A program made the translations under genes and the position numbers. 34,560 nt of DNA. It comes from Pseudomonadales bacterium. Its GTDB lineage: Bacteria > Pseudomonadota > Gammaproteobacteria > Pseudomonadales > Azotimanducaceae. This document shows positions 15,652 through 24,060 of this stretch, piece by piece. Position 1 is the first letter of the stretch, and the number at the start of each line of letters is the position of its first letter. Below the pieces are notes generated by a model, which was given only the letters and a program-made list of their open reading frames with translations, was not told the origin of the DNA and searched no databases. The stretch is taken from positions 1-34,560 of the forward strand of contig JANQFF010000209.1 in NCBI GenBank assembly GCA_028277965.1, given 5' to 3'.

Positions 15652-16218
15652 ATGCTCAAATCTGAACTGGAAGCGATTCCCGAGAAAGCCGCGCTGATTG
15701 TCCAGGCAGCGGTTGACGCTATTTTCGACAAAGGCCTTGACCAGGTGAAGCTGACCGATGTCGCCAAACGCGCGGGAGTGACCACAGGTGCGGTCACCTA
15801 CTACTTCGAAGACAAAGACGCGCTCCTCCTTGCCGCCTTTCACTGGTGTTGCGGAGCACACCTGGATGAGATGAAGCGTGCCGATCGCAGCAGTCGTATC
15901 GAGCCGTTTCTGGCGACATTGCCCACCAGTCCCAAACGGCGGCGACAATGGTCTGTCTGGCTCGCCTTCTGCGTCAGGGCGCAGACATCGAAGGAGATGG
16001 GCCGTGTTTACAGGGAACATTACGCGATGGCGGTGACCATCGTCGGCGAGATTCTGGAGATCGGGAACCCGGAACGTGCGCTGGATGTTGGTGGCAAGAT
16101 TCTGGCGGCAATGGACGGCGTGGGTCTGTGTGCGATCCTGAACCCACAACTGTGGCCGCAGGAGCGACAGCGAGCGACGCTGGAAAGTCTGTTGCTCCCT
16201 GTCGTCGGAGATATCTGA
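15652..16218 (+). CDS. TetR/AcrR family transcriptional regulator (PhyH / lyase module)
   Basis: 188 residues. DNA-binding domain: KAALIVQAAVDAIFDKGLDQVKLTDVAKRAGVTTGAVTYYFEDKDALLLAAF, helix-turn-helix at about residues 33-53. The second domain has Cys and Trp rich patches (FHWCCGAHLDEM, RRQWSVWLAFCVRAQTS) like those of BetI-type C-terminal domains, a resemblance only. The start ATG has no ribosome site; with the predicted -10 at 15630-15635 the leader would be about 10 bases. It is divergent from the lyase set and 4 bases ahead of the PhyH gene, so it may control both directions. Confidence 0.92.
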   Translation: MLKSELEAIPEKAALIVQAAVDAIFDKGLDQVKLTDVAKRAGVTTGAVTYYFEDKDALLLAAFHWCCGAHLDEMKRADRSSRIEPFLATLPTSPKRRRQWSVWLAFCVRAQTSKEMGRVYREHYAMAVTIVGEILEIGNPERALDVGGKILAAMDGVGLCAILNPQLWPQERQRATLESLLLPVVGDI

Positions 16219-16222
16219 TCTC

Positions 16223-17044
16223 ATGCAGCTGGACGAAGACACAATTGACCAGTTCAGACACGATGGTGTGGTTGTGCTTCGTGACGTGCTCGATACTGGC
16301 CGGATGCAGGCAGCGTTTGAAGCCTGGCAATGGAGTCTGGACCATCCCGGGCCGTTAGCCAGCGGTCTCATTCCAGGTTCGGATGGGGCATTTCAGGACC
16401 TCTGTAACCCTGAAGCCGCGACGGTGTATGAGCCTTGCGTACGCAATATGCCGTTGGCCTGGATTGCACAGCAGTTCTGGGGCGGATCAGCGGTCTGGTT
16501 TCTGTATGAACAGGTGTTTCATAAGCAATCTGCCGATGTGGGACGAACGCCCTGGCACCAGGATACGTCTTACTGGTCGATCCGGGGTTCGAATCTCATC
16601 GGTTTCTGGGTGAGCTTCGAGGCGATTCCCAAACAGGCTGCTCTCGAGTTTGTGAGGGGTTCACATCGGGGATTGCTGTTCAATACTTCCCGTTTCGACC
16701 CGAAGGACCCGACACTACCGATCTTTGAGGTTGGTGCAGATCACACCGGGTACCTGCCACCGCTACCTGATATCGACGCAAACCGTGAACAATATGACAT
16801 TGTCTCTTTTGCGACCGAACCAGGCGACGTGATCGCCTTTCATACGTCGATGTTGCATGGTGGAGGTGCAACGGATGGCGTCACACCTGAACGCCGTACC
16901 CTGACGCTGCGTTTCTTTGGTGAAGATTGCTGCATGGCGCACAGTCCTGGTCCACCCGCCCCGTTTGGCAAAGACATTGGACATCTGAAGCCGGGTGATC
17001 CGTTACGTCACGACCGCTTTGTTAAGGTGCTCGATTCTGCATAG
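16223..17044 (+). CDS. Phytanoyl-CoA dioxygenase (PhyH) family oxygenase
   Basis: 273 residues, standard PhyH length. Iron ligands His112 and Asp114 (WHQDTSYW) and His212 (MLHGGG), with Arg224/Arg225 (PERRTLTLRF) for 2-oxoglutarate. The order DGVVVLRDVLD at the N-terminus, FWVSFEAIPKQAALEFVRGSHRG in the middle and TEPGDVIAFHTSMLHGGG at the end is the textbook PhyH layout. It would hydroxylate an aliphatic substrate in the cytoplasm. It begins 4 bases after the TetR stop, so it probably shares its transcript. It is not a close copy of the PhyH gene at 4352. Confidence 0.92.
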   Translation: MQLDEDTIDQFRHDGVVVLRDVLDTGRMQAAFEAWQWSLDHPGPLASGLIPGSDGAFQDLCNPEAATVYEPCVRNMPLAWIAQQFWGGSAVWFLYEQVFHKQSADVGRTPWHQDTSYWSIRGSNLIGFWVSFEAIPKQAALEFVRGSHRGLLFNTSRFDPKDPTLPIFEVGADHTGYLPPLPDIDANREQYDIVSFATEPGDVIAFHTSMLHGGGATDGVTPERRTLTLRFFGEDCCMAHSPGPPAPFGKDIGHLKPGDPLRHDRFVKVLDSA

Positions 17045-17077
17045 ACTCGTAACGAGTGCTTCAATCAGGACCGAATA

Positions 17078-17461
17078 ATGCCGCAATTCATGCTGATCGG
17101 ATTATGTGAACCACGGGACGGCACGGACCAGGCTGCGTTCGATGAATGGTTTGTCGACCAGCACATAGAAGATACGACCCATTGCCCCAACTTCATTCGA
17201 GGCCGTGTCTATAAACTGGCGGGACCGCATCTCTCGATCGACACCCCATCGAAATACCTGTCTGTTTACGAGGTCGAGGCAGATTCCTACGAAGAGGCGG
17301 AGCGTGTGCTCAATGAATGGCAGGCAGATCCCAACGCATGGGAAGGCCGTGCGCATCATATGCAGACCATGAACAAGTACGGTGAGATACCGATGGCCGT
17401 TCGCGGTTCCGGCTGGTTCGAGCTTTTGGGTGACTACGCTGGGCCGGCGAATCGCGGCTGA
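17078..17461 (+). CDS. EthD-like dimeric alpha-beta barrel protein
   Basis: 127 residues. FMLIGLCEPRDGTDQAAFDEWFVDQHIEDTTHCPNFIRGRVYKL is the pattern of EthD/Dabb-type ferredoxin-fold dimers: first strand, a loop, then a helix with a W-x(3)-H/QHI segment. KYLSVYEVEADSYEEAERVLNEW is the second strand-helix unit. Such proteins help oxygenase pathways or bind small ligands; no activity can be assigned. The last codons (Asn-Arg-Gly) and the TGA stop come from the left arm of the REP element at 17451, so the original C-terminus may have been altered. It follows the PhyH gene by 33 bases. Confidence 0.75.
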   Translation: MPQFMLIGLCEPRDGTDQAAFDEWFVDQHIEDTTHCPNFIRGRVYKLAGPHLSIDTPSKYLSVYEVEADSYEEAERVLNEWQADPNAWEGRAHHMQTMNKYGEIPMAVRGSGWFELLGDYAGPANRG

Positions 17462-17536
17462 AGCCGCTCCTGCAAGGGATTCTCGGCATCCCTGCCGCAA
17501 CATATTCTGATCAACAAGCAACGGGTCAGCCGCGAT
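17451..17536. repeat. REP-like element (copy 3), with internal hairpin
   Basis: The left arm (17451-17474) has core GCGGCTGAAGCCGC followed by TCCTGCA. The right end is TCAGCCGCGAT (17526-17536). Between them is CGGCATCCCTGCCG (17484-17497), a hairpin shared with copy 1. It lies between convergent genes (stops at 17461 and 17558) and overlaps the 3' end of the EthD-like gene. Confidence 0.8.
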
Positions 17537-17557
17537 TCTTCTACTGAAAAATGAGGT

Positions 17558-18298
17558 TCAGGCTTCCAGTCCCCCGGTTTCCGGTGCGGGTCGTGCGCGC
17601 TGGTTGTAGAGCAGTGCACGCAACTGAGCGATTTCCTCTTCACTCAGCTTGGAATAGTCGTTCTGCATGTCCGCACCGACGGCCATGCCGCGCTGAACCG
17701 CCGGGCGTTCACTCAACTCTTCGAACCAGCGTTTGAAGTATTTGAACTCGTTGATGTCCTGTCCCTGTCCCTCCCAGTTGACGGTCCATGGGTAACAGAT
17801 CATGTCGGCGATGGTGTACTCGTCTCCACAGAGATAGCGCTGGTTGTAGAGTTGATTGTTGAGGACACCGTAGAATCGGTTCACCTCATCCGTGAAGCGG
17901 GTGATAGCGTAGGTCTGGTCGCCGGCTTCTTCACCAGCGCGGCGAAAGTGTCCGCACTCGCCGGTCTTCGGTCCCTGGTTGGCCATCTGCCACATGACCC
18001 ACTGGATCACTTCATATTTGCCCCGCATGTCTGACGGCATAAATTGCCCGGTTTTCTCAGCAACGTAGAGCATGATGGCGCCCGATTCGAAAATGGATAT
18101 GGGTTCACCGCTGTCATCCGGATCATGGTCGACGAGTGCTGGCATGCGGTTGTTCGGATTGATTTTCAGAAACTCATCGGTGAACTGATCGCCCTTACCG
18201 ATGTTGCACTCAACCACATTGTATTCGAGGCCACATTCCTCGAGTTGGATAGTGACTTTTTTACCATTTGGAGTAGGCCAGTAGTGAAGGTCCAACAT
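17558..18298 (-). CDS. Glutathione S-transferase, Nu-class-like (YghU/YfcG type)
   Basis: 246 residues. The N-terminal thioredoxin domain opens LHYWPTPNGKKVTIQLEECGLEYNVVECNIGKGDQF, and continues with INPNNRMPALVDHDPDDSGEPISIFESGAIMLYVAEKTGQF. This matches E. coli YfcG/YghU closely in order and wording as I recall them. NPNNRMPA (cis-Pro loop) and ESGA (gamma-glutamyl binding) are the glutathione contacts. The C-terminal all-helical domain has YTIADMICYPW. Nu-class enzymes show disulfide-bond reductase activity. Cytoplasmic. GGGGAA lies upstream of the ATG. It lies downstream of the LysR gene on the same strand, 64 bases away. Confidence 0.92.
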   Translation of the reverse strand: MLDLHYWPTPNGKKVTIQLEECGLEYNVVECNIGKGDQFTDEFLKINPNNRMPALVDHDPDDSGEPISIFESGAIMLYVAEKTGQFMPSDMRGKYEVIQWVMWQMANQGPKTGECGHFRRAGEEAGDQTYAITRFTDEVNRFYGVLNNQLYNQRYLCGDEYTIADMICYPWTVNWEGQGQDINEFKYFKRWFEELSERPAVQRGMAVGADMQNDYSKLSEEEIAQLRALLYNQRARPAPETGGLEA

Positions 18299-18362
18299 CT
18301 GTTTCCCCAGCTGTGTTCAGGAATTGAGACTGGCTAGTTTGCCAATATCTGGTCAGTTCCGG

Positions 18363-19274
18363 CTACTGTATTTGCAGATCAGTGACGAGTTTGCGGAACC
18401 AACGGTGGGCCGGATCATTGTGTTTGATGTCGTTCCAGAATAAAGACAAGGGGATGGGTGCCCGCTGAAATGGCAGTTCCCGGATCAGGATGCTAGCGTT
18501 TTTCTGCATGCGTTCCGCAACTCGCCGCGACACCATGGCGAGACAGTCGGTCGCCTCCACAAAAAAAGGTAACAACGTGAACTGAGGTATGCGAACGACA
18601 TCGAACTCGTTCTGACCTTCGCGCGACATCAAGTGCTGTTCCAGGGTGCCTTCCATCAGGTTGTCGGGCCGGAAGGTGGCATGTGTTGCCGACCAGTAGG
18701 CGTCTGAAGTGAGCTTGCGCTTCGAGAGCGGGTGGTCTTCACGCATGATGCAGACGAATTCGTCATCGTACAGCCAGCTCGACTGGTAGCCGGGTACCAG
18801 TTGATTCAGGACATCGGTAGGTCCGATGAGTAAATCGATTTCCCCCGTTTTACCCTGCGAAAGCGTTTCAGAGCCGATGCTCACAAACTGCAGGCTGAGG
18901 GCAGGCGCCGCCTGCATGACGGTGGAAAGCAGTCCCGGGCCGATGGTCATTACCACCGAGTCTGCGGTCCCAATTACAAACTGCCTGGTGAGAGTCGATG
19001 GATCGAGATCCGGAGTATCAAAAAGCTTCTGTATGCTGCCGACGGTTTCTTCAATCTGCGGAATCAAGGCTTTGGCGTGATCGGTCAAAAGCATTTGACG
19101 TCCGCTCTTGATTAACAAGGGGTCGCCGAAGACGTGGCGGAGATGAGCCAGAGAATCGCTTACAGCAGACTGGCTCATGTTCAGTGCCTCACCGGCACGT
19201 GTGACGCTGCGGTGGTGCAGTAAAGCGTGCAGCACGGGCAGCAGATTGAGATTCACGTTTCTGAGGCTCGACAT
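18363..19274 (-). CDS. LysR family regulator next to the eight-gene uptake/degradation set
   Basis: 303 residues, standard LysR length. The winged helix-turn-helix is at residues 3-60: LNLLPVLHALLHHRSVTRAGEALNMSQSAVSDSLAHLRHVFGDPLLIK, a wording typical of the NodD/NahR/LeuO branch. The C-terminal effector domain begins near FVIGTADSVVMTIGPGLL. The ATG at 19274 is chosen (GGAG 9-10 bases upstream); an in-frame TTG at 19310 would add 12 residues without support. It is divergent from the FAD monooxygenase and the genes that follow it, so it is their likely activator, with an aromatic or related inducer. This is inference from layout. Confidence 0.92.
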   Translation of the reverse strand: MSSLRNVNLNLLPVLHALLHHRSVTRAGEALNMSQSAVSDSLAHLRHVFGDPLLIKSGRQMLLTDHAKALIPQIEETVGSIQKLFDTPDLDPSTLTRQFVIGTADSVVMTIGPGLLSTVMQAAPALSLQFVSIGSETLSQGKTGEIDLLIGPTDVLNQLVPGYQSSWLYDDEFVCIMREDHPLSKRKLTSDAYWSATHATFRPDNLMEGTLEQHLMSREGQNEFDVVRIPQFTLLPFFVEATDCLAMVSRRVAERMQKNASILIRELPFQRAPIPLSLFWNDIKHNDPAHRWFRKLVTDLQIQ

Positions 19275-19288
19275 CCTGGCTGCTCCTG

Positions 19289-19341
19289 TATCCGGAAAAT
19301 ACGATAACAACTATACAGATATCCGGTTATACATATTACCG
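19289..19341. promoter_or_regulatory. Candidate LysR control region with repeated boxes
   Basis: The 111-base spacer between the LysR and monooxygenase starts holds TATCCGG twice (19289-19295 and 19320-19326, 31 bp apart), each followed by a TAC. It also has an imperfect 14-base direct repeat beginning TATACA (19312-19325 and 19328-19341, 11 of 14 matching, 16 bp apart). Repeats at these spacings fit multi-site LysR binding, but no clean T-N11-A box is evident, so the assignment is tentative. Confidence 0.35.
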
Positions 19342-19385
19342 TAGCATTGGCATCCTTCCGGCCGACTAAATATGCGGAAAGTGTC

Positions 19386-21041
19386 ATGGCGAACGGTGTG
19401 ATTATTGCCGGTGCAGGACCGGTCGGCCTGGTCTCAGCCATGGATCTGGCGTGGCGGGGGATACCCGTCACCGTCATTGAAAAACGAACCGACGAAGCAC
19501 CCGCCCATCCCCGATGTAATACAACAAGCGCGCGTACGATGGAGATTCTGCGGCGATTGGGATGTAACGAGGAGTACCGGGCGTGTGGTTTGAGATCCGA
19601 CTACCCGAATGACGTGACCTACAGTACGGCGCTGACCGGGGTTGAGTTTGCGCGTTACCACCTTCCGGCAGCGGGCGCTGGTTCACTGGCGGAACGTGTT
19701 GCGCATGATGGTGGCTGGCACTCGGCTGAGCGGCCGCACAGGGCGACGCAGTTTTACCTCGAACGTGTGCTGCGGGCACATGCCCAGACTTTCGACCTCA
19801 TCGATCTGCGCTTCTGCCAGGAAGTTGTTGGCGTGGAGCAGTCGTCGGGTGAAGTTCGTGTAGAGGTCCGTCATACGGAAACGGGCAAAACGGAAACACT
19901 CACAGCGCCTTACGTGATGGCCTGCGATGGTGGCCGTTCCGATGTCCGCAAGGCTGTCGGCATAGAAATGGCAGGCGGTTATACGGGGCTCGGCCGGATG
20001 CAGTCGGTCGTGTTCCGTTCGAAGGAAGTCAAATCCATCATGGAGGGCCATAACGGTCTCGGATGGATGAACTGGGTTGTCAACGAAGCCGGTCGGGGAG
20101 CAACGATTGCCATCGATGGGGATGAATTGTGGCTGACGCATCTCAATCTTATGCCGGACCAGGAGGAAGTCACACCGGAAACCATCGAGCGTCACATCAC
20201 ATCCGTTGTTGGCCGCAAGGTTCACTACGAGGTCGAGCATACTGAAATCTGGCAGCTGAACCGCCTGGTTGCCGAGCGCTACCGGGAAGGAAATGTATTT
20301 CTTGCCGGGGATGCGGCTCACATCTGGCCGCCTTATGCGGGCCATGGCATGAACACCGGCATCGAAGACGGGATATCCCTGACGTGGATGCTCGCAGCTG
20401 TTCTGAAAGGGTGGGCGCCGGAGAGTCTGCTCGATGCTTACGAAGCTGAACGCCACACCGTTGGTGAGAAGGTATCTCGGGCCGCGGAAGGTCTCGCGGC
20501 AGCCCAGATCGAAATCCTGGGCAGCGTGGGTGATGTATCGGTTCTCGGTGAGAGTGGTTCAGAAGCCGATTGCGCAAGAAAAAAAGTTCGTAACCAGCTT
20601 GTCATGCGTGACAGCGTCCAGTTCTGTCCCGAGGGCATGAATTTCGGGCTCCATTACGATGAGTCGCCTGTCATTGCGTATGACGACGGTCAGCCCCCCG
20701 CCTACGAGATTCGCAAATACACACCTACAACGGTACCCGGTTGCCGGGCACCGTACTTTGCGTTTATTGAAGATGGCGTTCCCTTATACGACCGCTTGAG
20801 TCAGGGATACACCCTCCTTCGATCTGACGACAGCATCGATGTCTCCGGGTTTGTTGCGGCGGCGGAAGGCTGTGGCATGCCATTCAAAGTCATTGATATC
20901 GAATTTGAACCTGCTGCTCGGGAGTTTTATGACAAGGCGTTGGTCCTCGTGCGTCCCGATGACCGGGTTGCCTGGCGCGGTGATGCGATGCCGTCAGACC
21001 CTATCAGCGTAATCGACAAAGTCCGAGGTGCAGGGGGTTAG
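19386..21041 (+). CDS. FAD-dependent aromatic-type monooxygenase (PheA/TfdB/MhpA family)
   Basis: 551 residues. FAD-binding motifs in order: GAGPVG (9-14) in the first beta-alpha-beta unit, the DG motif CDGGRSDVRKAVGI with Asp181, and the GD motif FLAGDAAHIWPPYAGHGMNTGIEDG with Asp309. A C-terminal thioredoxin-like region follows. Members hydroxylate phenolic or related ring substrates with NAD(P)H and O2 in the cytoplasm. The ATG at 19386 is preferred over an in-frame TTG at 19347 because GGAAAG precedes it and the Rossmann strand begins at once. It is the first gene of the plus-strand set and stops 2 bases before the next start. Confidence 0.93.
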   Translation: MANGVIIAGAGPVGLVSAMDLAWRGIPVTVIEKRTDEAPAHPRCNTTSARTMEILRRLGCNEEYRACGLRSDYPNDVTYSTALTGVEFARYHLPAAGAGSLAERVAHDGGWHSAERPHRATQFYLERVLRAHAQTFDLIDLRFCQEVVGVEQSSGEVRVEVRHTETGKTETLTAPYVMACDGGRSDVRKAVGIEMAGGYTGLGRMQSVVFRSKEVKSIMEGHNGLGWMNWVVNEAGRGATIAIDGDELWLTHLNLMPDQEEVTPETIERHITSVVGRKVHYEVEHTEIWQLNRLVAERYREGNVFLAGDAAHIWPPYAGHGMNTGIEDGISLTWMLAAVLKGWAPESLLDAYEAERHTVGEKVSRAAEGLAAAQIEILGSVGDVSVLGESGSEADCARKKVRNQLVMRDSVQFCPEGMNFGLHYDESPVIAYDDGQPPAYEIRKYTPTTVPGCRAPYFAFIEDGVPLYDRLSQGYTLLRSDDSIDVSGFVAAAEGCGMPFKVIDIEFEPAAREFYDKALVLVRPDDRVAWRGDAMPSDPISVIDKVRGAGG

Positions 21042-21043
21042 CC

Positions 21044-21823
21044 ATGGATCTGGGTATCGAAGGAAAAAAAGCGCTTGTCTGTGGGGCCAGTAAAGGCCTG
21101 GGTTATGGCTGTGCTGCGGCTCTTGCTGAAGGGAATGCGGAAGTGACGATTGTTGCCCGTACACCGGATGCGCTTGACGAAGCCGTTGGACGTTTGTCGG
21201 GTATTGGTGCGGGAGATGTTCAGGGTGTAGCGGCAGATGTCACGACGGAAGAAGGCAGGCAGCAGGTACTTAATGCCTGTTCTGATCCGGACATTCTCGT
21301 AACCAATGCCGGAGGGCCACCACCTGGGGACTTTCGCGAGTGGGGCCGATCGGAATGGCTGGACGCGCTGGATGCCAACATGCTTACCCCCATCGAACTC
21401 ATTAAAGCCACGATCGACGGCATGATCGCAAATGGGTTCGGTCGCATCGTCAATATCACAAGCCACATGGTCAAAGAGCCCGTTGGGTTGCTCGGATTAT
21501 CTAACGGTGCGCGTTCGGGTCTGACCGGTTTCATCGGCGGACTAGCCAGAGATGTTGCCGGATCGGGGGTCACCATCAACAACATGTTGCCGGGACAGTT
21601 CGACACAGATCGGCTCAAATCCAATCACGACAAATTTGCCGGACGGATGGGTATCGAAGCCGACGCAGTGCGCGATCGCGCGCAGTCTCAGATACCGGCT
21701 GGCCGGTTCGGCACCATAGAGGAATTCGGCGCAACCTGCGCATTTCTATGCAGCAGCCACAGCGGCTATATCACCGGACAGAATGTCCTTCTCGATGGCG
21801 GGCAGTACCGGGGTTTGCTCTAA
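21044..21823 (+). CDS. Atypical SDR lacking the Tyr-Lys catalytic pair
   Basis: 259 residues. The cofactor loop CGASKGLG (13-20), NAGG (89-92), the Asn in ANMLTP (112) and Ser140 (NITSH) are in place, and the C-terminal DGG closes the fold. At the positions of the catalytic Tyr and Lys (13 and 17 residues after Ser140) it has Ser153 and Arg157, in LSNGARSG. The same LSN-x-x-R wording occurs, as I recall, in a branch of FabG-like proteins. It may therefore use another mechanism or have lost reductase activity. Tight coupling to the monooxygenase gene (2-base gap) says it works in the same pathway. Confidence 0.9.
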   Translation: MDLGIEGKKALVCGASKGLGYGCAAALAEGNAEVTIVARTPDALDEAVGRLSGIGAGDVQGVAADVTTEEGRQQVLNACSDPDILVTNAGGPPPGDFREWGRSEWLDALDANMLTPIELIKATIDGMIANGFGRIVNITSHMVKEPVGLLGLSNGARSGLTGFIGGLARDVAGSGVTINNMLPGQFDTDRLKSNHDKFAGRMGIEADAVRDRAQSQIPAGRFGTIEEFGATCAFLCSSHSGYITGQNVLLDGGQYRGLL

Positions 21824-21873
21824 CCCTCGTCATCCATTCACTACCCATCCATTCACATAAGGGGAGAAATACC

Positions 21874-24060
21874 GTGGACAGATATGTCAAGCACGAATGG
21901 AAACCTAAATCTCGCAGCTGGATCATTGGGCTACTGAGCATGCTGGCCCTCGGTCCCGGCGGTCTGGCGTTCGCGCAGACGAACGACGATCAGGGTGTTA
22001 TCGAAGAGATTGTTGTGACGGCCCAGAAACGCGAGACAGCCTTGATCGACACACCGATGAGCATCGGTGTAACAACGGGAGAAGATATAGAGGCCCGGGG
22101 GATAGATTCTGCCCTGGATCTGTCTTTCAACGTGCCAGGATTTACCGTGCAGGAGCGCCGTCCCGGTCAGCAGGTGTTCTCCATTCGGGGGATTGGAAAC
22201 CTGTTTGGTTCGTCCTCACTCGTCGGGGTGTACCTCGATGACGTCGATGTGACCGGCCAGGGCTCCCTGCAACCGGACCTGAATCTCTTTGATCTCGAAC
22301 GCGCTGAGGTTCTCCGTGGACCTCAAGGTACGCTCTATGGTGCCGGCTCAACCGGTGGGACAGTCAGGTTCATTACGCGTAAACCAAACCTCGAGGAAGT
22401 TGAAGGTCGTATCGAGTTGTCGGCGCTTGACACGCACAAGGGTGATTTCGGTTATCGGGTTCGCGGGGTGGCGAACGTTCCTGTTGCTGAAGACCGTTTT
22501 GCCCTGCGTGCAGCCGTGAGTTATCACGATGACGGTGGCTGGATCGATCAGCCTTTTCGTGGCAAGGACGATGAGAACGACAGTGAACTCGTGAATGTCC
22601 GCCTTTCAGCGCTGTGGCAGATCAACGACAACTTCAGGGCTTTAGCAACGGCTATTGTTCATCGGAACGATCTCGGCGCAACAAATAACTCCAATCTGTC
22701 TCTTTCGGATAGTGAGTTCCGGGCGTTTGCCAACCCATCGACATTCCCGACCGACTTTGAGGTCGAGAATGACTTTTTCGGCTTGACCCTGACCTACGAC
22801 TTCGACTGGGGCACGCTGACAAGCGCGACGGGCAGAATCGATGTCGACAATTCCAGCTCAGACGTCCGGTTGTTTGAGTTTGGACCGCCGATTGCGAGCG
22901 ATCTCGGCTTCGAAAGGCTGCAGCAGCGCGAAGAAGAGACGTTTACACAGGAATTGCGCCTCAACTCCAATGGTGAAGGCAAGTTTGATTGGGTTGTCGG
23001 GGCATTCTACCGGGACGAAGAGTCGAGCAGCAGCAGCGCAGGGTTACGCGTTGTGAGCAACCCCTTCATTGCGGTTCCCGGCCACCCATTCTTTGGTCTT
23101 GAACACATCGGCCTGCCATTGACACAGCCGCCAACTGCGTTTGAAAACGAGTCCTGGGCTGTATTCGCCAACGTCGACTATCGCGTGACAGACAGGCTGA
23201 CCCTCGGAGCAGGTTTACGCTACTTCGAAGATGACCGTGAAGTGCTCGATGAAGTGAGTGCCGTGCCTGTCGATCAGCAGGGTGACTTCGATGACACAAG
23301 TCCGAGGGTATTTGCTTCTTATGCGGTAACAGAAGATATCAACGTGTACGCGAGCTATGCCCAGGGCTTCCGGAGTGGCGGTTTCAACTCTGTACAGCTT
23401 GTGGCCGTCGGTGAGCCGGAAACCTACGATGTTGAAAATGTAGACTCTTATGAAATTGGCGCAAAGATGAATCTGTTGGACGGGTCGCTCTATGCTGAAG
23501 TTGCGCTGTTCAAATCAGACTACGACGATATTCAGAGCGTGGTGATCAACTTCGCGATACTGCAATTGGTGACCAGGAATCTGGGTGAAGCAGAGGTTGA
23601 GGGTGTGGACCTCGCTCTCTTGTGGAAGGTCACGGACAATCTGACACTTGGCTTCAACGGCAACTACACCGACCATGAATTCACGAACGTGCCCCCGGGC
23701 TCTGCCCAGGTTGTGGGTGATCCAATCGACATGGTGCCGGATTACAGTTACTCGTTCACGGCGGATTACTACTTCAACTGGACTGACCAGAACCCGGGAT
23801 ATTTTCGCCTTGCGTACAATCGCCAGGACGAGTTTGTGTTCACAAACCGGAATTCTTTCCTGGTCAATCCTGTGGATCCTTCGGACAAGATCAGTCTCGT
23901 GAACGCCAGTCTCGGTTTCGAGTTCGAAAACGGATTTGTAGAGCTATTCGGAGAAAACCTGGGTGACGAAGACGGCACCATCACGGCAGACAAATTCTCA
24001 GAACGCGAAACCCAGTATCGTCCCCGCACGATTGGGGTGAAGTTTGGCTACAACTTCTAA
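21874..24060 (+). CDS. TonB-dependent outer-membrane receptor
   Basis: 728 residues. A signal peptide (about 1-33: basic start, core SWIIGLLSMLALGPGGLAFAQ) precedes the TonB box region EEIVVTAQKRETALIDTPMS. The plug domain has VYLDDVDVTGQGSLQPDLNLFDLERAEVLRGPQGTLYG, and STGGTVRFITRKP follows. The rest is a 22-strand barrel in outline, ending with a C-terminal Phe (VKFGYNF). This wording is of the FecA/sphingomonad-type receptors for large organic molecules. The GTG at 21874 is chosen because AGGGGAG is 8 bases upstream; the same frame stays open back to 21748 inside the SDR gene but would disrupt the signal peptide. It is the entry gene of the set: it binds a substrate at the cell surface and moves it into the periplasm with TonB energy. 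Confidence 0.95.
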   Translation: MDRYVKHEWKPKSRSWIIGLLSMLALGPGGLAFAQTNDDQGVIEEIVVTAQKRETALIDTPMSIGVTTGEDIEARGIDSALDLSFNVPGFTVQERRPGQQVFSIRGIGNLFGSSSLVGVYLDDVDVTGQGSLQPDLNLFDLERAEVLRGPQGTLYGAGSTGGTVRFITRKPNLEEVEGRIELSALDTHKGDFGYRVRGVANVPVAEDRFALRAAVSYHDDGGWIDQPFRGKDDENDSELVNVRLSALWQINDNFRALATAIVHRNDLGATNNSNLSLSDSEFRAFANPSTFPTDFEVENDFFGLTLTYDFDWGTLTSATGRIDVDNSSSDVRLFEFGPPIASDLGFERLQQREEETFTQELRLNSNGEGKFDWVVGAFYRDEESSSSSAGLRVVSNPFIAVPGHPFFGLEHIGLPLTQPPTAFENESWAVFANVDYRVTDRLTLGAGLRYFEDDREVLDEVSAVPVDQQGDFDDTSPRVFASYAVTEDINVYASYAQGFRSGGFNSVQLVAVGEPETYDVENVDSYEIGAKMNLLDGSLYAEVALFKSDYDDIQSVVINFAILQLVTRNLGEAEVEGVDLALLWKVTDNLTLGFNGNYTDHEFTNVPPGSAQVVGDPIDMVPDYSYSFTADYYFNWTDQNPGYFRLAYNRQDEFVFTNRNSFLVNPVDPSDKISLVNASLGFEFENGFVELFGENLGDEDGTITADKFSERETQYRPRTIGVKFGYNF

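Noticed and set aside
15646-16371. 241-codon minus-strand frame opposite the third TetR
   Set aside because: It would run through the TetR helix-turn-helix codons and has no domain of its own.
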